Assembly: GCF_000585375.1 (NCBI RefSeq)
Contig: NZ_KK073874.1
Location: forward strand, 8,281,913-8,345,912
Direction of reading: 5' to 3'
Source: Cryptosporangium arvum DSM 44712
Lineage (GTDB): Bacteria > Actinomycetota > Actinomycetes > Mycobacteriales > Cryptosporangiaceae
Length of the DNA stretch: 64,000 bases
Part shown: positions 31,041 through 39,327 of the stretch, piece by piece
Layout: each line of letters starts with the position of its first letter
Numbering within the stretch: the stretch's first letter is position 1
Notes under the pieces: model-generated
Seen by the model: the letters and a program-made list of their open reading frames with translations, nothing else
Databases searched by the model: none
What the model was told of the DNA's origin: nothing
Made by a program: the position numbers and the translations under genes

Positions 31041-31574
31041 CCCGGGCCCGCCTCGTCCGCGGCCCGATCGGCGTCGCCGGTCCGTGCTCGCGACCGCGCT
31101 CCTCGTCGTCGGGGTCGTCCTGGTGCGCGACGGCCTCGTCGCCGCCGGCCTCCTCGGGGGCCGGGCCACGGTGCCCGCGCTCCTCGGAGCCGCCGACCGC
31201 CTCACCGCCCACACCTGGCTGATCCCGGTCGGGGTCGGGCTCGCGGTCGTCGGCCTCGCGCTCGTCTACGCCGCGCTCCGCCCGCGTCCTCGCCGGGGTG
31301 TCCCGATCGACTCGGCCACCGGGCTGTTCCTCACCACCGACGGGGTCGCCCGGCTCGCCTCCGACGCCGCCGGCGAGGTGGGTGGGGTCCTGCGGGCGCG
31401 GTCGTCGGCCGGCCGCCGTCGTGTCGTGACCAGGGTCGAGACCACGGCCGACGATCCCGCGCTCGCGGACGCCGTCACGCGAGCCGTCTCCACCCGCCTG
31501 GCCCACCTGCGGACGCCGCCCACCGTCCGGGTCCGGGTCCGGGTCCGCGCCCCGACACCAGGAGGGTCCTCTGA
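31021..31574 (+). pseudogene. DUF6286 membrane protein of the Asp23/AmaP cluster, apparently frameshifted near its end
   Basis: Two hydrophobic helices (SVLATALLVVGVVLVRDGLVAAGLL; WLIPVGVGLAVVGLALVYAAL) precede a soluble domain (GVARLASDAAGEVGGVLRARSS, RVETTADDPALADAVTRAVSTRLAHL) typical of DUF6286. The first usable start is a GTG at 31084. The frame runs through the start of the next gene without a stop, whereas a neighbouring frame gives the likely native ending DTRRVL plus TGA overlapping the next ATG. A single-base indel in the repeated GGTCCGG tract around 31530-31550 would explain this. Confidence 0.55.
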
Positions 31575-32152
31575 TGCGCCGCTCCACGCTCGTGCTCGAC
31601 CGGCTGGCCGCGCTGGTGGCCGGTGTCGCGCTCCTCGGTCTCGGCGCCGCGCTGATCGCGTGGCCGAGCGGCTGGCTCGCCGATCGGTGGCCCGCCACGC
31701 CGGACCGCATCAGCACCGGAGCCGACGACGTCGTCACCGCGCCCTGGTGGCCGTGGGCGGCCGGCGTCGCCGGAGCGGTCGTCGTGCTGGTCGCGGCCTG
31801 GTGGCTGCTGGCGCACCTGCCCGTGCGTGGCGTCGGTGCGTTGCTCCTTACCGGCTCCGACGGCAACGGACGCCTGGCGCTCGCCCCCGCCGGGTCCGCC
31901 GACTCCGCCGCCTCGATGTTCGCCGAGACGCCCGGCGTCCGCTCCGCCCGCGCCCGCGTGGTCCGCGAGCGCGGCACGACCGTCGTCGATCTCACGGCGA
32001 CGTTGGAGCCGCACGCCGACCTCGCCGAGGTGGCTCTCGCCGCGGACGCGGTGGCCGCGGACCTCCAGGACGTGCTGGGCCGCGACGACGTCGCCGCCCG
32101 GGTCGACCTCACCGTCGCGGGGAACCGCCGCGCGCTGCCCCGGGTGCACTGA
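31574..32152 (+). CDS. AmaP-like alkaline shock response membrane-anchor protein
   Basis: A 192-aa protein with two TM helices (LAALVAGVALLGLGAALIAWPSGWL; WWPWAAGVAGAVVVLVAAWWLLAHL) and a C-terminal soluble domain (ARARVVRERGTTVVDLTATLEPHADLAEV). Order and architecture match the last gene of actinobacterial Asp23-DUF6286-AmaP operons, where it anchors Asp23 at the membrane. GGAGGG precedes the ATG by about 8 nt. The gene itself looks intact, but its partners upstream are broken, so it may be non-functional in practice. Confidence 0.72.
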   Translation: MRRSTLVLDRLAALVAGVALLGLGAALIAWPSGWLADRWPATPDRISTGADDVVTAPWWPWAAGVAGAVVVLVAAWWLLAHLPVRGVGALLLTGSDGNGRLALAPAGSADSAASMFAETPGVRSARARVVRERGTTVVDLTATLEPHADLAEVALAADAVAADLQDVLGRDDVAARVDLTVAGNRRALPRVH

Positions 32153-32155
32153 CCG

Positions 32156-32320
32156 TCACCGGGTCAGCCACCGGTCGAGCTCGTCCAGGACGCTCGCTAC
32201 CTCCGGAGTGAGCGCGTCGGCGATCCCGGCCGGTGTCCGTCCCTCGTGGATCAGCCGGCCGGTGTCCCCGATGACGATCTGGAACACGCCGGCCAGCGCG
32301 ATTGCCCCGCAGGCGCGCGA
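32156..32320 (-). pseudogene. Unidentified C-terminal protein remnant
   Basis: A minus-strand frame ending in TGA reads ACGAIALAGVFQIVIGD, then TGRLIHEGRTPAGIADALTPE and VASVLDELDRWLTR. Its amphipathic, protein-like composition suggests the last 55 residues of a real protein, possibly the tail of a helical regulator. No start or N-terminal part can be found in this frame, so it is probably a gene fragment. I do not recognise the family. Confidence 0.35.
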
Positions 32321-32419
32321 CCTCCGCCGGAACCGGGCTCGTCGCGCCGATCACGGCGGCCGGCGCGCGGGCCTGCCGGTCGACCGGTCACGGCGCGCGC
32401 ACTCCTGCGCGTGGTCGAC

Positions 32420-32467
32420 GCCGCCGGGCGTCCGGGCCGCCGGGCGTCACGGCCGCCGGGCGTCAAG
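32420..32467. repeat. 16-bp tandem repeat, three copies
   Basis: Three contiguous copies of GCCGCCGGGCGTC plus three variable bases, followed by a partial copy. The third copy contains the stop codon of the minus-strand hydrolase, so expansion or contraction could shift the 3' end of that gene. The 310 bp between AmaP and the hydrolase otherwise hold only the remnant at 32156-32320. Confidence 0.8.
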
Positions 32468-33470
32468 GCCGCAGGAATCGGTGCAACGCGGCGAGCAACG
32501 ACGGAGCGAGCCTTCCCGGATCGGCGGGGTCGGTCATCAGGTGGCCGACGCCGGGCAAGATCACCCGGCCGACCGTGGCGGCCAGCGCGGTGGTGGCGTC
32601 GCACGGGACCTGCGGGTCGGCGGTGCCGCAGGTGAGCAGCGTCCGGGTGCCGGGCGGCAGCCGGCGGGCGACCGCCGCGGGCTCGACCGCGTCGATCGTT
32701 TCCACGTACCGCCGGCTGGTGCCGGCCAACCCGCGGAACAGCTCCGCCACCGCGGGCGGCATGCCCTCGGTGCCGACCGGCCGGTGCGCGCGGAGATCGG
32801 CGACGGCCCGGTCGATCGCGCGGTCCGCGGCGCGCTGCTGGGCCGGGTCCAGCTGGCCGGCCTCGACCGCGGCGGCCAGTTGATCGCGCAGCTGCTGGGC
32901 GAGCACGTCGAGGAACCGTCGCGCCAGCGGCTGCAGCAACCCGACACCGGCCGCGCGCGGCGACGCGGAGACCGCCACCCGCAGTGCCGTCAGCGCTCCC
33001 TCGCTGTGCCCGATCAGGTGCACGGCGCGCCGATCGACCTCCGGCCGGGCGGCGAGCAGCCGGTAGGCCGCGTCGGCCTGACGGACGAAGGCGTCGTAGT
33101 CGAGCGTCTCCGGTTTCGGAGCGTAGGCGCCGAGCCCGGTCCGCCCGGTGCCGTACTTGTCGAACCGCAGGCTGACGACACCGTCGCGCGCCAGCGCCGA
33201 CGCGAGACGGGTCAGCGTGTGTGCCGCGAGTCCGGGCTGGTCACCGTTGCGGTCGGTGGGGCCGCTGCCGGGTAGCAGCAGCGCGGCTTTCATCGTCCGC
33301 CCCGGACGGTGGGCCGGAACGTGCAGGGTTCCGTACGTCCGGGTGCCGTCGACCACGAAGCTGACCTCGTGGTCCGCGGCCGGCACCGTTGCCGCTCGGG
33401 CCGGTTGGGCCGTCCCGACGAGGGCCGCGACGACGACCGCCGAGAGAACGAGCCGGAGAAGGGCGGTCAC
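32463..33470 (-). CDS. Secreted alpha/beta hydrolase
   Basis: A 335-aa protein with a signal peptide (LLRLVLSAVVVAALVGTAQPARA) and an alpha/beta-hydrolase fold: AALLLPGSGPTDRNGD oxyanion-loop motif, nucleophile elbow GHSEG (Ser), C-terminal GVGHLM (His). Such proteins act as esterases or peptidases; substrate unknown. The GTG start overlaps the upstream gene stop by 4 nt, so the pair is an operon. Confidence 0.85.
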   Translation of the reverse strand: MTALLRLVLSAVVVAALVGTAQPARAATVPAADHEVSFVVDGTRTYGTLHVPAHRPGRTMKAALLLPGSGPTDRNGDQPGLAAHTLTRLASALARDGVVSLRFDKYGTGRTGLGAYAPKPETLDYDAFVRQADAAYRLLAARPEVDRRAVHLIGHSEGALTALRVAVSASPRAAGVGLLQPLARRFLDVLAQQLRDQLAAAVEAGQLDPAQQRAADRAIDRAVADLRAHRPVGTEGMPPAVAELFRGLAGTSRRYVETIDAVEPAAVARRLPPGTRTLLTCGTADPQVPCDATTALAATVGRVILPGVGHLMTDPADPGRLAPSLLAALHRFLRP

Positions 33471-33820
33471 CGCGGGACCGCCCGCTCGATCAGCGCGACC
33501 GTGGCGGCCGGGTCGGCGACCTCGACGACCAGGCGGGCGTAGCGCTCGTCGGCGAGCACGATGACGACGGCGCGGGCCCGGTCGCGGACGTTCCAGAAGA
33601 CGCGCTCGCCGTCCTGGTGGAACGTGCCCGCGGTGATCACGCCGGGCACGTTCGTCCCCGGCGCCCGCAGACCCTTCGGCTCGGTGACGATCCCGGGGTC
33701 GGCGGTGGCGCCCCGGACGTTGTCCAGCGGGATCACCAGGCGACTCTTGAACGCCCACAGCTTCTCCAACGCTTCCATCTCGACGACGAGGTCGTTGCCG
33801 TCGATGCTGACCTGAGCCAT
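33467..33820 (-). CDS. Small PH-like domain protein of unknown function
   Basis: A 117-aa protein with alternating beta strands (VSIDGNDLVVEMEALEKLWAFKSRLVIPLDNVRGA; AGTFHQDGERVFWNVRDRARAVVIVLADERYARLVVEV). This resembles bacterial PH-like (bPH) domains, which are soluble and possibly lipid or protein binding. AAAGG lies before the ATG. Its end overlaps the hydrolase start, implying cotranslation. No catalytic motif is visible. Confidence 0.7.
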   Translation of the reverse strand: MAQVSIDGNDLVVEMEALEKLWAFKSRLVIPLDNVRGATADPGIVTEPKGLRAPGTNVPGVITAGTFHQDGERVFWNVRDRARAVVIVLADERYARLVVEVADPAATVALIERAVPR

Positions 33821-33889
33821 CTGAAGGTCCTTTCGGGGCAGGCGGAACCGGCCGGAACCGTCGTCCGGCGGTGGATCGGGGGTGAACGG

Positions 33890-34324
33890 CTACGGGTGGC
33901 GCACCCCGGCGCGGACCCGGAGGCGTTCGCCCAGCACCGCGCTGAGCACGGTCGGGTGCGGGGACGACTGCAGGGCGCGATCCAGGGTTTCCCAGGCCCT
34001 GGTCACGAGGGCGGCCACTTCAACGTCGACGGGGGCGCGCTCGACCGCGGCCAGCAACAGCAGGTCGAGCCCGGGGTCGTCGACGACCTCCGCGCCGGCC
34101 TCGAGCCGCTCGGCCAGGGGCGGGACCTCGTGCTCGAGGTACCACCGCAGGGCCGCGAGATACAGCCCTCGTTTGCTCCCGAACGTCTTGTAGAGGCTGT
34201 TGCGGTGGACCCCCAGCTGCTGGACGAGGTCGTCGACCGACACGCCGTCGTAGGCCCGGCCGGCGAACAACCCCGCGGCCGCCGCCGTGACGGCTGGTTC
34301 GTCGAATCCCCTAGGGCGGCCCAT
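33890..34324 (-). CDS. TetR-family regulator, short
   Basis: A 144-aa protein with a clear TetR HTH (AGLFAGRAYDGVSVDDLVQQLGVHRNSLYKTFGSKRGLYLAAL) and an abbreviated ligand-binding part: most TetR proteins are 180-220 aa, so the C-terminal helices are reduced. It is divergent from the ATP-binding protein gene, with a perfect 16-bp-arm palindrome directly upstream, which very likely is its operator. Confidence 0.88.
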   Translation of the reverse strand: MGRPRGFDEPAVTAAAAGLFAGRAYDGVSVDDLVQQLGVHRNSLYKTFGSKRGLYLAALRWYLEHEVPPLAERLEAGAEVVDDPGLDLLLLAAVERAPVDVEVAALVTRAWETLDRALQSSPHPTVLSAVLGERLRVRAGVRHP

Positions 34325-34338
34325 GCGTCGACCCTAGA

Positions 34339-34380
34339 CAGTTTAGGAACGATCAGTCAAGAACGATCGTTCCTAAACTG
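34339..34380. promoter_or_regulatory. Perfect inverted repeat operator between TetR gene and ATP-binding protein gene
   Basis: Arms CAGTTTAGGAACGATC and GATCGTTCCTAAACTG are exact reverse complements separated by ten bases. A second, nested perfect palindrome GAACGATCGTTC lies at 34361-34372. The AT-rich element begins 15 bp upstream of the TetR ATG and 53 bp before the divergent gene, ideal for autorepression by the short TetR. Confidence 0.75.
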
Positions 34381-34432
34381 CGGACGACGAGAGACCGAGC
34401 GTCGGGCTTGACCGCCGATCGAACTGGGAACT

Positions 34433-34879
34433 GTGCGCTCCATGGGTAGCCTGACGCACTCCCGTCCGCCGGTGCCGAGCGCGGAGCAACAGCGGTGGAC
34501 GTTGCACAGCGCCCACGAACTCCGTGACCTGCGCCGCTCCCTGTTCGAGGCCCTCACCGGGCGGTCGTTCCCGTCGGGCGGGAGCCTGGAGGACGTCCCG
34601 GAGAAGATGGTGCTCGTCGCATCCGAACTGGCGACGAATGCCATCCGCCACGGCCTGCCGCCGAGCATCATCCGGCTGCTGCGGGCCGGGGACTCGTTCG
34701 TCCTCGACGTGGCCGATCACGACAAGTACGTCTCCCCCACCTACGCCGACGGCCGGGACCCGGGTGAGGGCGGGCTGGGGCTGCGGCTGGCCGAGAAGCT
34801 GTCGCTCGACGTCGGCTGGTACATCGACGACGAGGCCGGCACCAAACACGTCTGGGCGCAGTTCCCCGCGTCCGCGTGA
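34433..34879 (+). CDS. RsbW-like ATP-binding protein (HATPase_c anti-sigma type)
   Basis: A 148-aa single-domain HATPase: N-box VLVASELATNAIRHG, G1-like DVADHDKYVSP and G2 GEGGLGLRLAEKLSLDVGW. These are the hallmarks of the serine-kinase/anti-sigma RsbW-SpoIIAB family that is numerous in actinomycetes. GTG start with GGGA upstream; an ATG three codons later is possible. No sigma factor gene adjoins it. Confidence 0.85.
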   Translation: MRSMGSLTHSRPPVPSAEQQRWTLHSAHELRDLRRSLFEALTGRSFPSGGSLEDVPEKMVLVASELATNAIRHGLPPSIIRLLRAGDSFVLDVADHDKYVSPTYADGRDPGEGGLGLRLAEKLSLDVGWYIDDEAGTKHVWAQFPASA

Positions 34880-34969
34880 GGTAGGTAAGTAGCTTTCGCC
34901 GACGCGAGCGGAGCCGCGCACGCGTTCGAATCGAGGTGGCGAGCGCACCCCGATCGAAGGCGGCGACTG

Positions 34970-35374
34970 TTGATCTACCACGGCAACCGGATCAAGTTGA
35001 AGGACGGCATCTCCGCCGAGACCGCCCACGGGGCGCTGGCGCTGCTGCGGAGGGCCGGCGAGGAAATCCCCGCCGTGCTGGACTTCGTCGTCGGTACCGA
35101 CATCGGGGCCGACTACGACTTCGGTGCGGTATTCGTACTGGCCGATCTGGACGGCTACTGGGAGTACCTCTCCCATCCGGCCCACTCCGCGGCCGAACGC
35201 GGTGGGCTGCCTCTCATGGAGAAGTTCGAGGCTTTCGACATCACCGACGACCCCGATCCCGAGTTCGGCGCCAAAGTGGCCGAACTCCAGCGGCGTCACG
35301 TCGAGACCGATCCCGTCCTCGCCGAACTCATGGCGGCGCTACCGGAGAACCTCGGCAGTTCCCGGGTTCAGTGA
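34970..35374 (+). CDS. Dabb/stress-responsive alpha-beta barrel protein
   Basis: A 134-aa protein whose first 95 residues fit the dimeric alpha/beta barrel: IYHGNRIKLKDGISAETAHGALALLRRAGEEIPAVLDFVVGTDIG, ADYDFGAVFVLADLDGYWEYLSHPAH. Family members are small cytoplasmic proteins of unclear activity, some of them polyketide cyclases or monooxygenases. The start is TTG, with no better upstream codon. A 90-bp gap separates it from the ATPase gene; an NTF2-like gene follows after 41 bp, and the two may form an operon. Confidence 0.8.
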   Translation: MIYHGNRIKLKDGISAETAHGALALLRRAGEEIPAVLDFVVGTDIGADYDFGAVFVLADLDGYWEYLSHPAHSAAERGGLPLMEKFEAFDITDDPDPEFGAKVAELQRRHVETDPVLAELMAALPENLGSSRVQ

Positions 35375-35415
35375 CCGCCGCACCCCACCCATCGTCAGCG
35401 AACGGAGAAACACAG

Positions 35416-35844
35416 ATGAGCGACGACACTTCCCGCCTCGTGGAGGCCTGGAAGGCGTTGTGGAACGGGCACTACGCCGTCGCCGACGAGCTGATCGCGC
35501 CCGGCTTGCGCGTCCACGCCGCTCTCATGGACGGCGGCGACGGCAGCGCGATCACCGACGCCAAGACCATGGTCGACTGGATCGCGCAGCTGCGCGGCCC
35601 GTTACCGGAGCTGGCGTTCGAGATCGAGGTCGGGCCGATCGTCCAGGGCGACCTGCTGGCCCTGCGCTGGCGCGCCCGGGGGCCGTACGGCGGAGGGTTC
35701 CCCGGCGCCGACGCCCCGGTCGGCACCGTCGTCGACTTCGCCGGGGTGGACCTGCTCCGGGTGAGCGAGGGCCGGATCGTCGAGTACTGGCTCAACTCGG
35801 ACATGCTCCTGCTGCTCACCCAGCTGCAGGTCAAGTTCGCCTGA
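35416..35844 (+). CDS. SnoaL/NTF2-like protein
   Basis: A 142-aa NTF2-fold protein: LVEAWKALWNGHYAVADELIAPGLRVHAALMDGG, PLPELAFEIEVGPIVQGDLLALRWRARG, and GVDLLRVSEGRIVEYWLNSD, the SnoaL-like pattern. Members are cyclases, isomerases or ligand-binding proteins; no specific catalytic pair can be assigned. A GGAGA box precedes the ATG. Confidence 0.88.
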   Translation: MSDDTSRLVEAWKALWNGHYAVADELIAPGLRVHAALMDGGDGSAITDAKTMVDWIAQLRGPLPELAFEIEVGPIVQGDLLALRWRARGPYGGGFPGADAPVGTVVDFAGVDLLRVSEGRIVEYWLNSDMLLLLTQLQVKFA

Positions 35845-35893
35845 TCACTAGGGCATTTCGGGAGTTCGTGCGCGGCGCGTTACCGTTCACATC

Positions 35894-38581
35894 GTGTGGA
35901 CGGCCGCGCCCGCCGATCGCCTCGTAGGACGACACGAGGAGATCCGGCGTCTCGACGAGCTGCTCGCCGCGGCGCGGGCCGGGACGGGTGGCGTCCTGGT
36001 GCTGCGGGGCGAGGCCGGCATCGGCAAGAGCGCGCTGCTCGACCACGCCCGCCGGGCCGCCACCGGCTTCCGGATCGTGGACGCGTCCGGGGCCGAGTTC
36101 GAGAACGTGCTGCCGTACGCGGCGCTGCACCAGCTGTGCGCTCCGTTCCTCGAGCACCTGCCGGACCTGCCGGCCCAGCACCGCGACGCCTTACGCGTCG
36201 TGTTCCAGTCCGCGCCCGGCGCCTCCGACCTGTTCCGGACCGGCCTGGCGACGCTCAACCTGCTGGCTACCGCGGCCCGCGACCAGCCGCTGCTGTGCCT
36301 CGTTGACGACGCGCAGTGGCTCGACGCCGCCTCGGCGAACGCGATCACGTTCCTCGCCCGCCGGATCACCGCCGAGCCGGTCGCGATCGTGTTCACGGTC
36401 CGCACCCCGGCTCCGGAGGACGCGCTGGACCGGCTCCCCGGGCTCACGCTCAGCGGGCTGACCGACCTGGAGGCGCGGACGCTGCTCGCCGGCAGCGGCG
36501 CCGCCCACCTCGACGAGGAGGTCCGCGACCGGATCGTCGCCGAGGCCCAGGGCAACCCGCTCGCGCTCCTCGAGCTCCCGCGGGCAGGCGGGTTCGCCCC
36601 GCCGGACACGACGTCGCTGACGAACCGGATCGAGGGCGGCTTCCGCGAGCGGCTGGCCGACCTGCCCGAGGCGGCGCGGATGCTGCTGACGGTGGCGAGC
36701 GCCGATCCGACCGGCGACCCCGGCCTGCTGTGGCCGGCCGCGCGACGGCTGCGGCTCGACGCGCCCGGTGTCCGCGCGACGGTGACCGACACCGGGCTGG
36801 TCGAGTTCGCCACCCGGATCCGGTTCTGCCATCCGCTGGCCCGGTCCGCGGTGTACCGCGCCGCGTCCGGCGAGCAGCGCCGCCGAGCCCACGAAGCGCT
36901 TGCCGACGTCACCGACCCGGTCACCGATCCGGACCGGCGCGCCTGGCACCGGGCCCAGGCCTGCACCGGGCCGGACGACGAGGTCGCGACCGCGCTGCAG
37001 CAATCCGCGGCCCGGGCCCAGACCCGGGGCGGGTTCGCCGCCGCGGCCGCCTTCCTGGAGCGCGCGGCGGCGCTCACCACCGACCCCGGCAAACGCGTCG
37101 AGCGGACGCTCGCGGCGGCGCAGGCCGGTCTCGACGCGGGCGCGGTGGACAGCGCGGCCGAACTCCTGCGGACCGTCGGGACCGACACGCTCGACGAACG
37201 CCGCCACGCCGAGGTCGACCTGTTACGCGGCCAGATCGCGCTCGCCCGGCACGACGCGGACGACGGCCCGATGTACATGCTGCGTGCCGCCGAGCGGCTA
37301 CGTGACGTCGATCCGCGCCGGTCACGCGAATGCCTCGTCGACGCGTTGGAGATGAGCCTGTTCGTCGGCCGGCCCACCGGTGTCCTGGAGAAGGTGCTCG
37401 CGGGCGCCCGATCCGCGGCCCCGGCCCCGCCGGACCTGTTGACCGCGCTCGCCACCCTGGTCGCGGGCGGCCACCGGGCGGCCGCGCCGCTGATCCGCCG
37501 GGAACTCGAGAACGAGCAGCACCCATTGTGGATGCGGCGTCCGGCGCTCGCCTCGCTGCTGGCGGCCGAACTCTGGGACGCCAACGCGCACCGCGCCATC
37601 GCGGAAGGGATCGTCGAGGCCGGCCGCGAGTCGGGGTCACCGCTGCTGCTCCGGCTGGGCCTCGGCCAGATCGCGTCCAGCGCCGCGCTGATGGGCGACC
37701 TCGGCCGCGCCTACACGGCGACCGCCGAGGGGGAAGCCATCGCCGACGCGATCGGGATGGCTCCGGTGTACTACGACCGGCTGTACGTCGCCGCGGTACG
37801 CGGTGAGCGCGACGCCTTCGCGCTGTTCGACACGGTGACGGCCGCGGCGACCGCACCGGGATCCGGGCAGCTGGTGGCCAACGTGCACTGGTCCGCGGCC
37901 GTGCTCAACAACGGCCTGGCCGACTACCCGGCCGCGCTGGCCGCCGCTTCCCGGGCCGTCGCGTCCGGCGATCTGTTCCTCGCCGGGGCCGCGCTGCCCG
38001 AACTGGTCGAAGCAGCCGTCCGCACCGACGAGCCGGGCGCCGCGGCCACCGCGCTGGCGGAGTTGTCCGAGCGGGCGCTGGCCGCCGGGACGGAGTCCGC
38101 CTCCGGGATCGCGGCCTACGCCAGTGCCCTGGTGACCGGGGCGGAGAGCGACTACCAGCGCGCGGTCGAGGACCTGGAGAAGTCTCCGCTGGTGTTCTAC
38201 CGGGGCCGCGCCCAGCTCCTCTACGGCGAGTGGCTGCGCCGCCAGGGGCGCCGACGCGACAGCCGCAGGCACCTCCGGATCGCCCACGAACTGTTCTCCG
38301 ACGCGAGGATCGACGCGTTCGCCCGCCGCGCCGCCGACGAGCTCCGCGCCACCGGCGAGACCGCACGCAGCCGGACGACGCCCACCTACGAGCAGCTGAC
38401 CACGCGCGAGCTCTACGTGGCCAGGCTGGTCGCCACCGGCGCGACGACGGGCGAGGTCGCGGCCAGGCTCTACGTCAGCCCTCGCACCGTCGACGCGCAC
38501 CTGCGCAACATCTTCCGCAAGCTCGGCATCACCTCGCGTCGCCAGCTGAAGGACCTGCGCGGCCTCGGCACCGACACGTGA
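35894..38581 (+). CDS. Large ATP-binding LuxR-family (LAL/MalT-like) regulator
   Basis: An 895-aa regulator: AAA/STAND ATPase at the N-terminus (GEAGIGKS Walker A at residues 39-46; LLCLVDDAQWLD Walker B around 135), a long helical TPR-like middle, and a LuxR HTH in the last 60 residues (LTTRELYVARLVATGATTGEVAARLYVSPRTVDAHLRNIFRKLGI). The GTG start lies 49 bp after the NTF2-like gene. A strong hairpin follows the stop. The target is unknown. Confidence 0.92.
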   Translation: MWTAAPADRLVGRHEEIRRLDELLAAARAGTGGVLVLRGEAGIGKSALLDHARRAATGFRIVDASGAEFENVLPYAALHQLCAPFLEHLPDLPAQHRDALRVVFQSAPGASDLFRTGLATLNLLATAARDQPLLCLVDDAQWLDAASANAITFLARRITAEPVAIVFTVRTPAPEDALDRLPGLTLSGLTDLEARTLLAGSGAAHLDEEVRDRIVAEAQGNPLALLELPRAGGFAPPDTTSLTNRIEGGFRERLADLPEAARMLLTVASADPTGDPGLLWPAARRLRLDAPGVRATVTDTGLVEFATRIRFCHPLARSAVYRAASGEQRRRAHEALADVTDPVTDPDRRAWHRAQACTGPDDEVATALQQSAARAQTRGGFAAAAAFLERAAALTTDPGKRVERTLAAAQAGLDAGAVDSAAELLRTVGTDTLDERRHAEVDLLRGQIALARHDADDGPMYMLRAAERLRDVDPRRSRECLVDALEMSLFVGRPTGVLEKVLAGARSAAPAPPDLLTALATLVAGGHRAAAPLIRRELENEQHPLWMRRPALASLLAAELWDANAHRAIAEGIVEAGRESGSPLLLRLGLGQIASSAALMGDLGRAYTATAEGEAIADAIGMAPVYYDRLYVAAVRGERDAFALFDTVTAAATAPGSGQLVANVHWSAAVLNNGLADYPAALAAASRAVASGDLFLAGAALPELVEAAVRTDEPGAAATALAELSERALAAGTESASGIAAYASALVTGAESDYQRAVEDLEKSPLVFYRGRAQLLYGEWLRRQGRRRDSRRHLRIAHELFSDARIDAFARRAADELRATGETARSRTTPTYEQLTTRELYVARLVATGATTGEVAARLYVSPRTVDAHLRNIFRKLGITSRRQLKDLRGLGTDT

Positions 38582-38610
38582 TGCGGCCCCGCCGTGGGCG
38601 GGGCCGCATC
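38580..38610. terminator. Perfect hairpin terminator between convergent genes
   Basis: A 14-bp perfect stem (GATGCGGCCCCGCC and its complement) closes on a 3-base loop immediately after the LAL regulator stop. It lies 16 bp from the stop of the convergent SRPBCC gene and could act for both strands. No U-tract follows, as is common in high-GC actinomycetes. Confidence 0.8.
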
Positions 38611-38625
38611 AGCATCGGGTCGACG

Positions 38626-39246
38626 TCAGTGGCGGCCGCACTCCCGCTCGGCCGTCGTCTTGAGCTCTTTCAGCCAGGCGTCGAGCCCGGCGCCGAGCAT
38701 CGCGGTCGAGAACTTGACGTCCCGCTCGGGCTGGGCGCCGCGCCAGGTCTCCTCGGTGCGGACGTGGACCCGGCCGTGGACCTCGCGGAACTCCCAGACG
38801 TGGACACCCTGGTCGATGCGGAGGCCGTTGCCGACCGCCGGACCGGTCCAGCGCAGGCACTTCTCGCGCTTCAGCTGCTTGACCGTCGAGGTGACGGCGA
38901 GCGTCGTCGCCGGGTTGAGCGCGGTCTTCGGCACCGGCGTCGTCCAGCGGAACGACGATCCGGGGCGCAGCGGCCCCCGGTCGAGGCGCTTGCTGGTGGT
39001 GACGGCCGCCTGCCACTTCGGCCACCGGGCGACGTCGGTCTGGATCCGCCACACGGTGCGCAGCGGTGCGTCGATCACCGTCTCCGCGCGGTAGCGGATT
39101 TTCGCGTCCGGGTCGGTGCCCCGCCCGGCGCACTGCGGAGCGCCAGGACCGGAGCCGGTGGCCGGCGTTGCTGACGCGGGCGCGGCGGCGACCGTCAGCA
39201 CTCCGACGGCCGCCAGCATGGTCAGCATCGCTCGAGCAGTTCGCAT
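38626..39246 (-). CDS. Secreted SRPBCC (START-like) protein
   Basis: A 206-aa protein with a signal peptide ending ASATPA and an SRPBCC/polyketide-cyclase-like domain (AETVIDAPLRTVWRIQTDVARWPKWQAAVT; GSSFRWTTPV; VWEFREVHGRVHVRTEETW). The ATG at 39246 has GGAGGAAATTG upstream; in-frame upstream codons lack a site. Export is unusual for SRPBCC proteins but occurs in actinobacteria. It presumably binds a hydrophobic ligand. Confidence 0.8.
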   Translation of the reverse strand: MRTARAMLTMLAAVGVLTVAAAPASATPATGSGPGAPQCAGRGTDPDAKIRYRAETVIDAPLRTVWRIQTDVARWPKWQAAVTTSKRLDRGPLRPGSSFRWTTPVPKTALNPATTLAVTSTVKQLKREKCLRWTGPAVGNGLRIDQGVHVWEFREVHGRVHVRTEETWRGAQPERDVKFSTAMLGAGLDAWLKELKTTAERECGRH

Positions 39247-39327
39247 CAATTTCCTCCGCAACGGACTTCGGATCGGACTCACCGAGAGTGCGCGCGGAGG
39301 GGCCTGCTTCGCGTCGGCAATAGCCAC

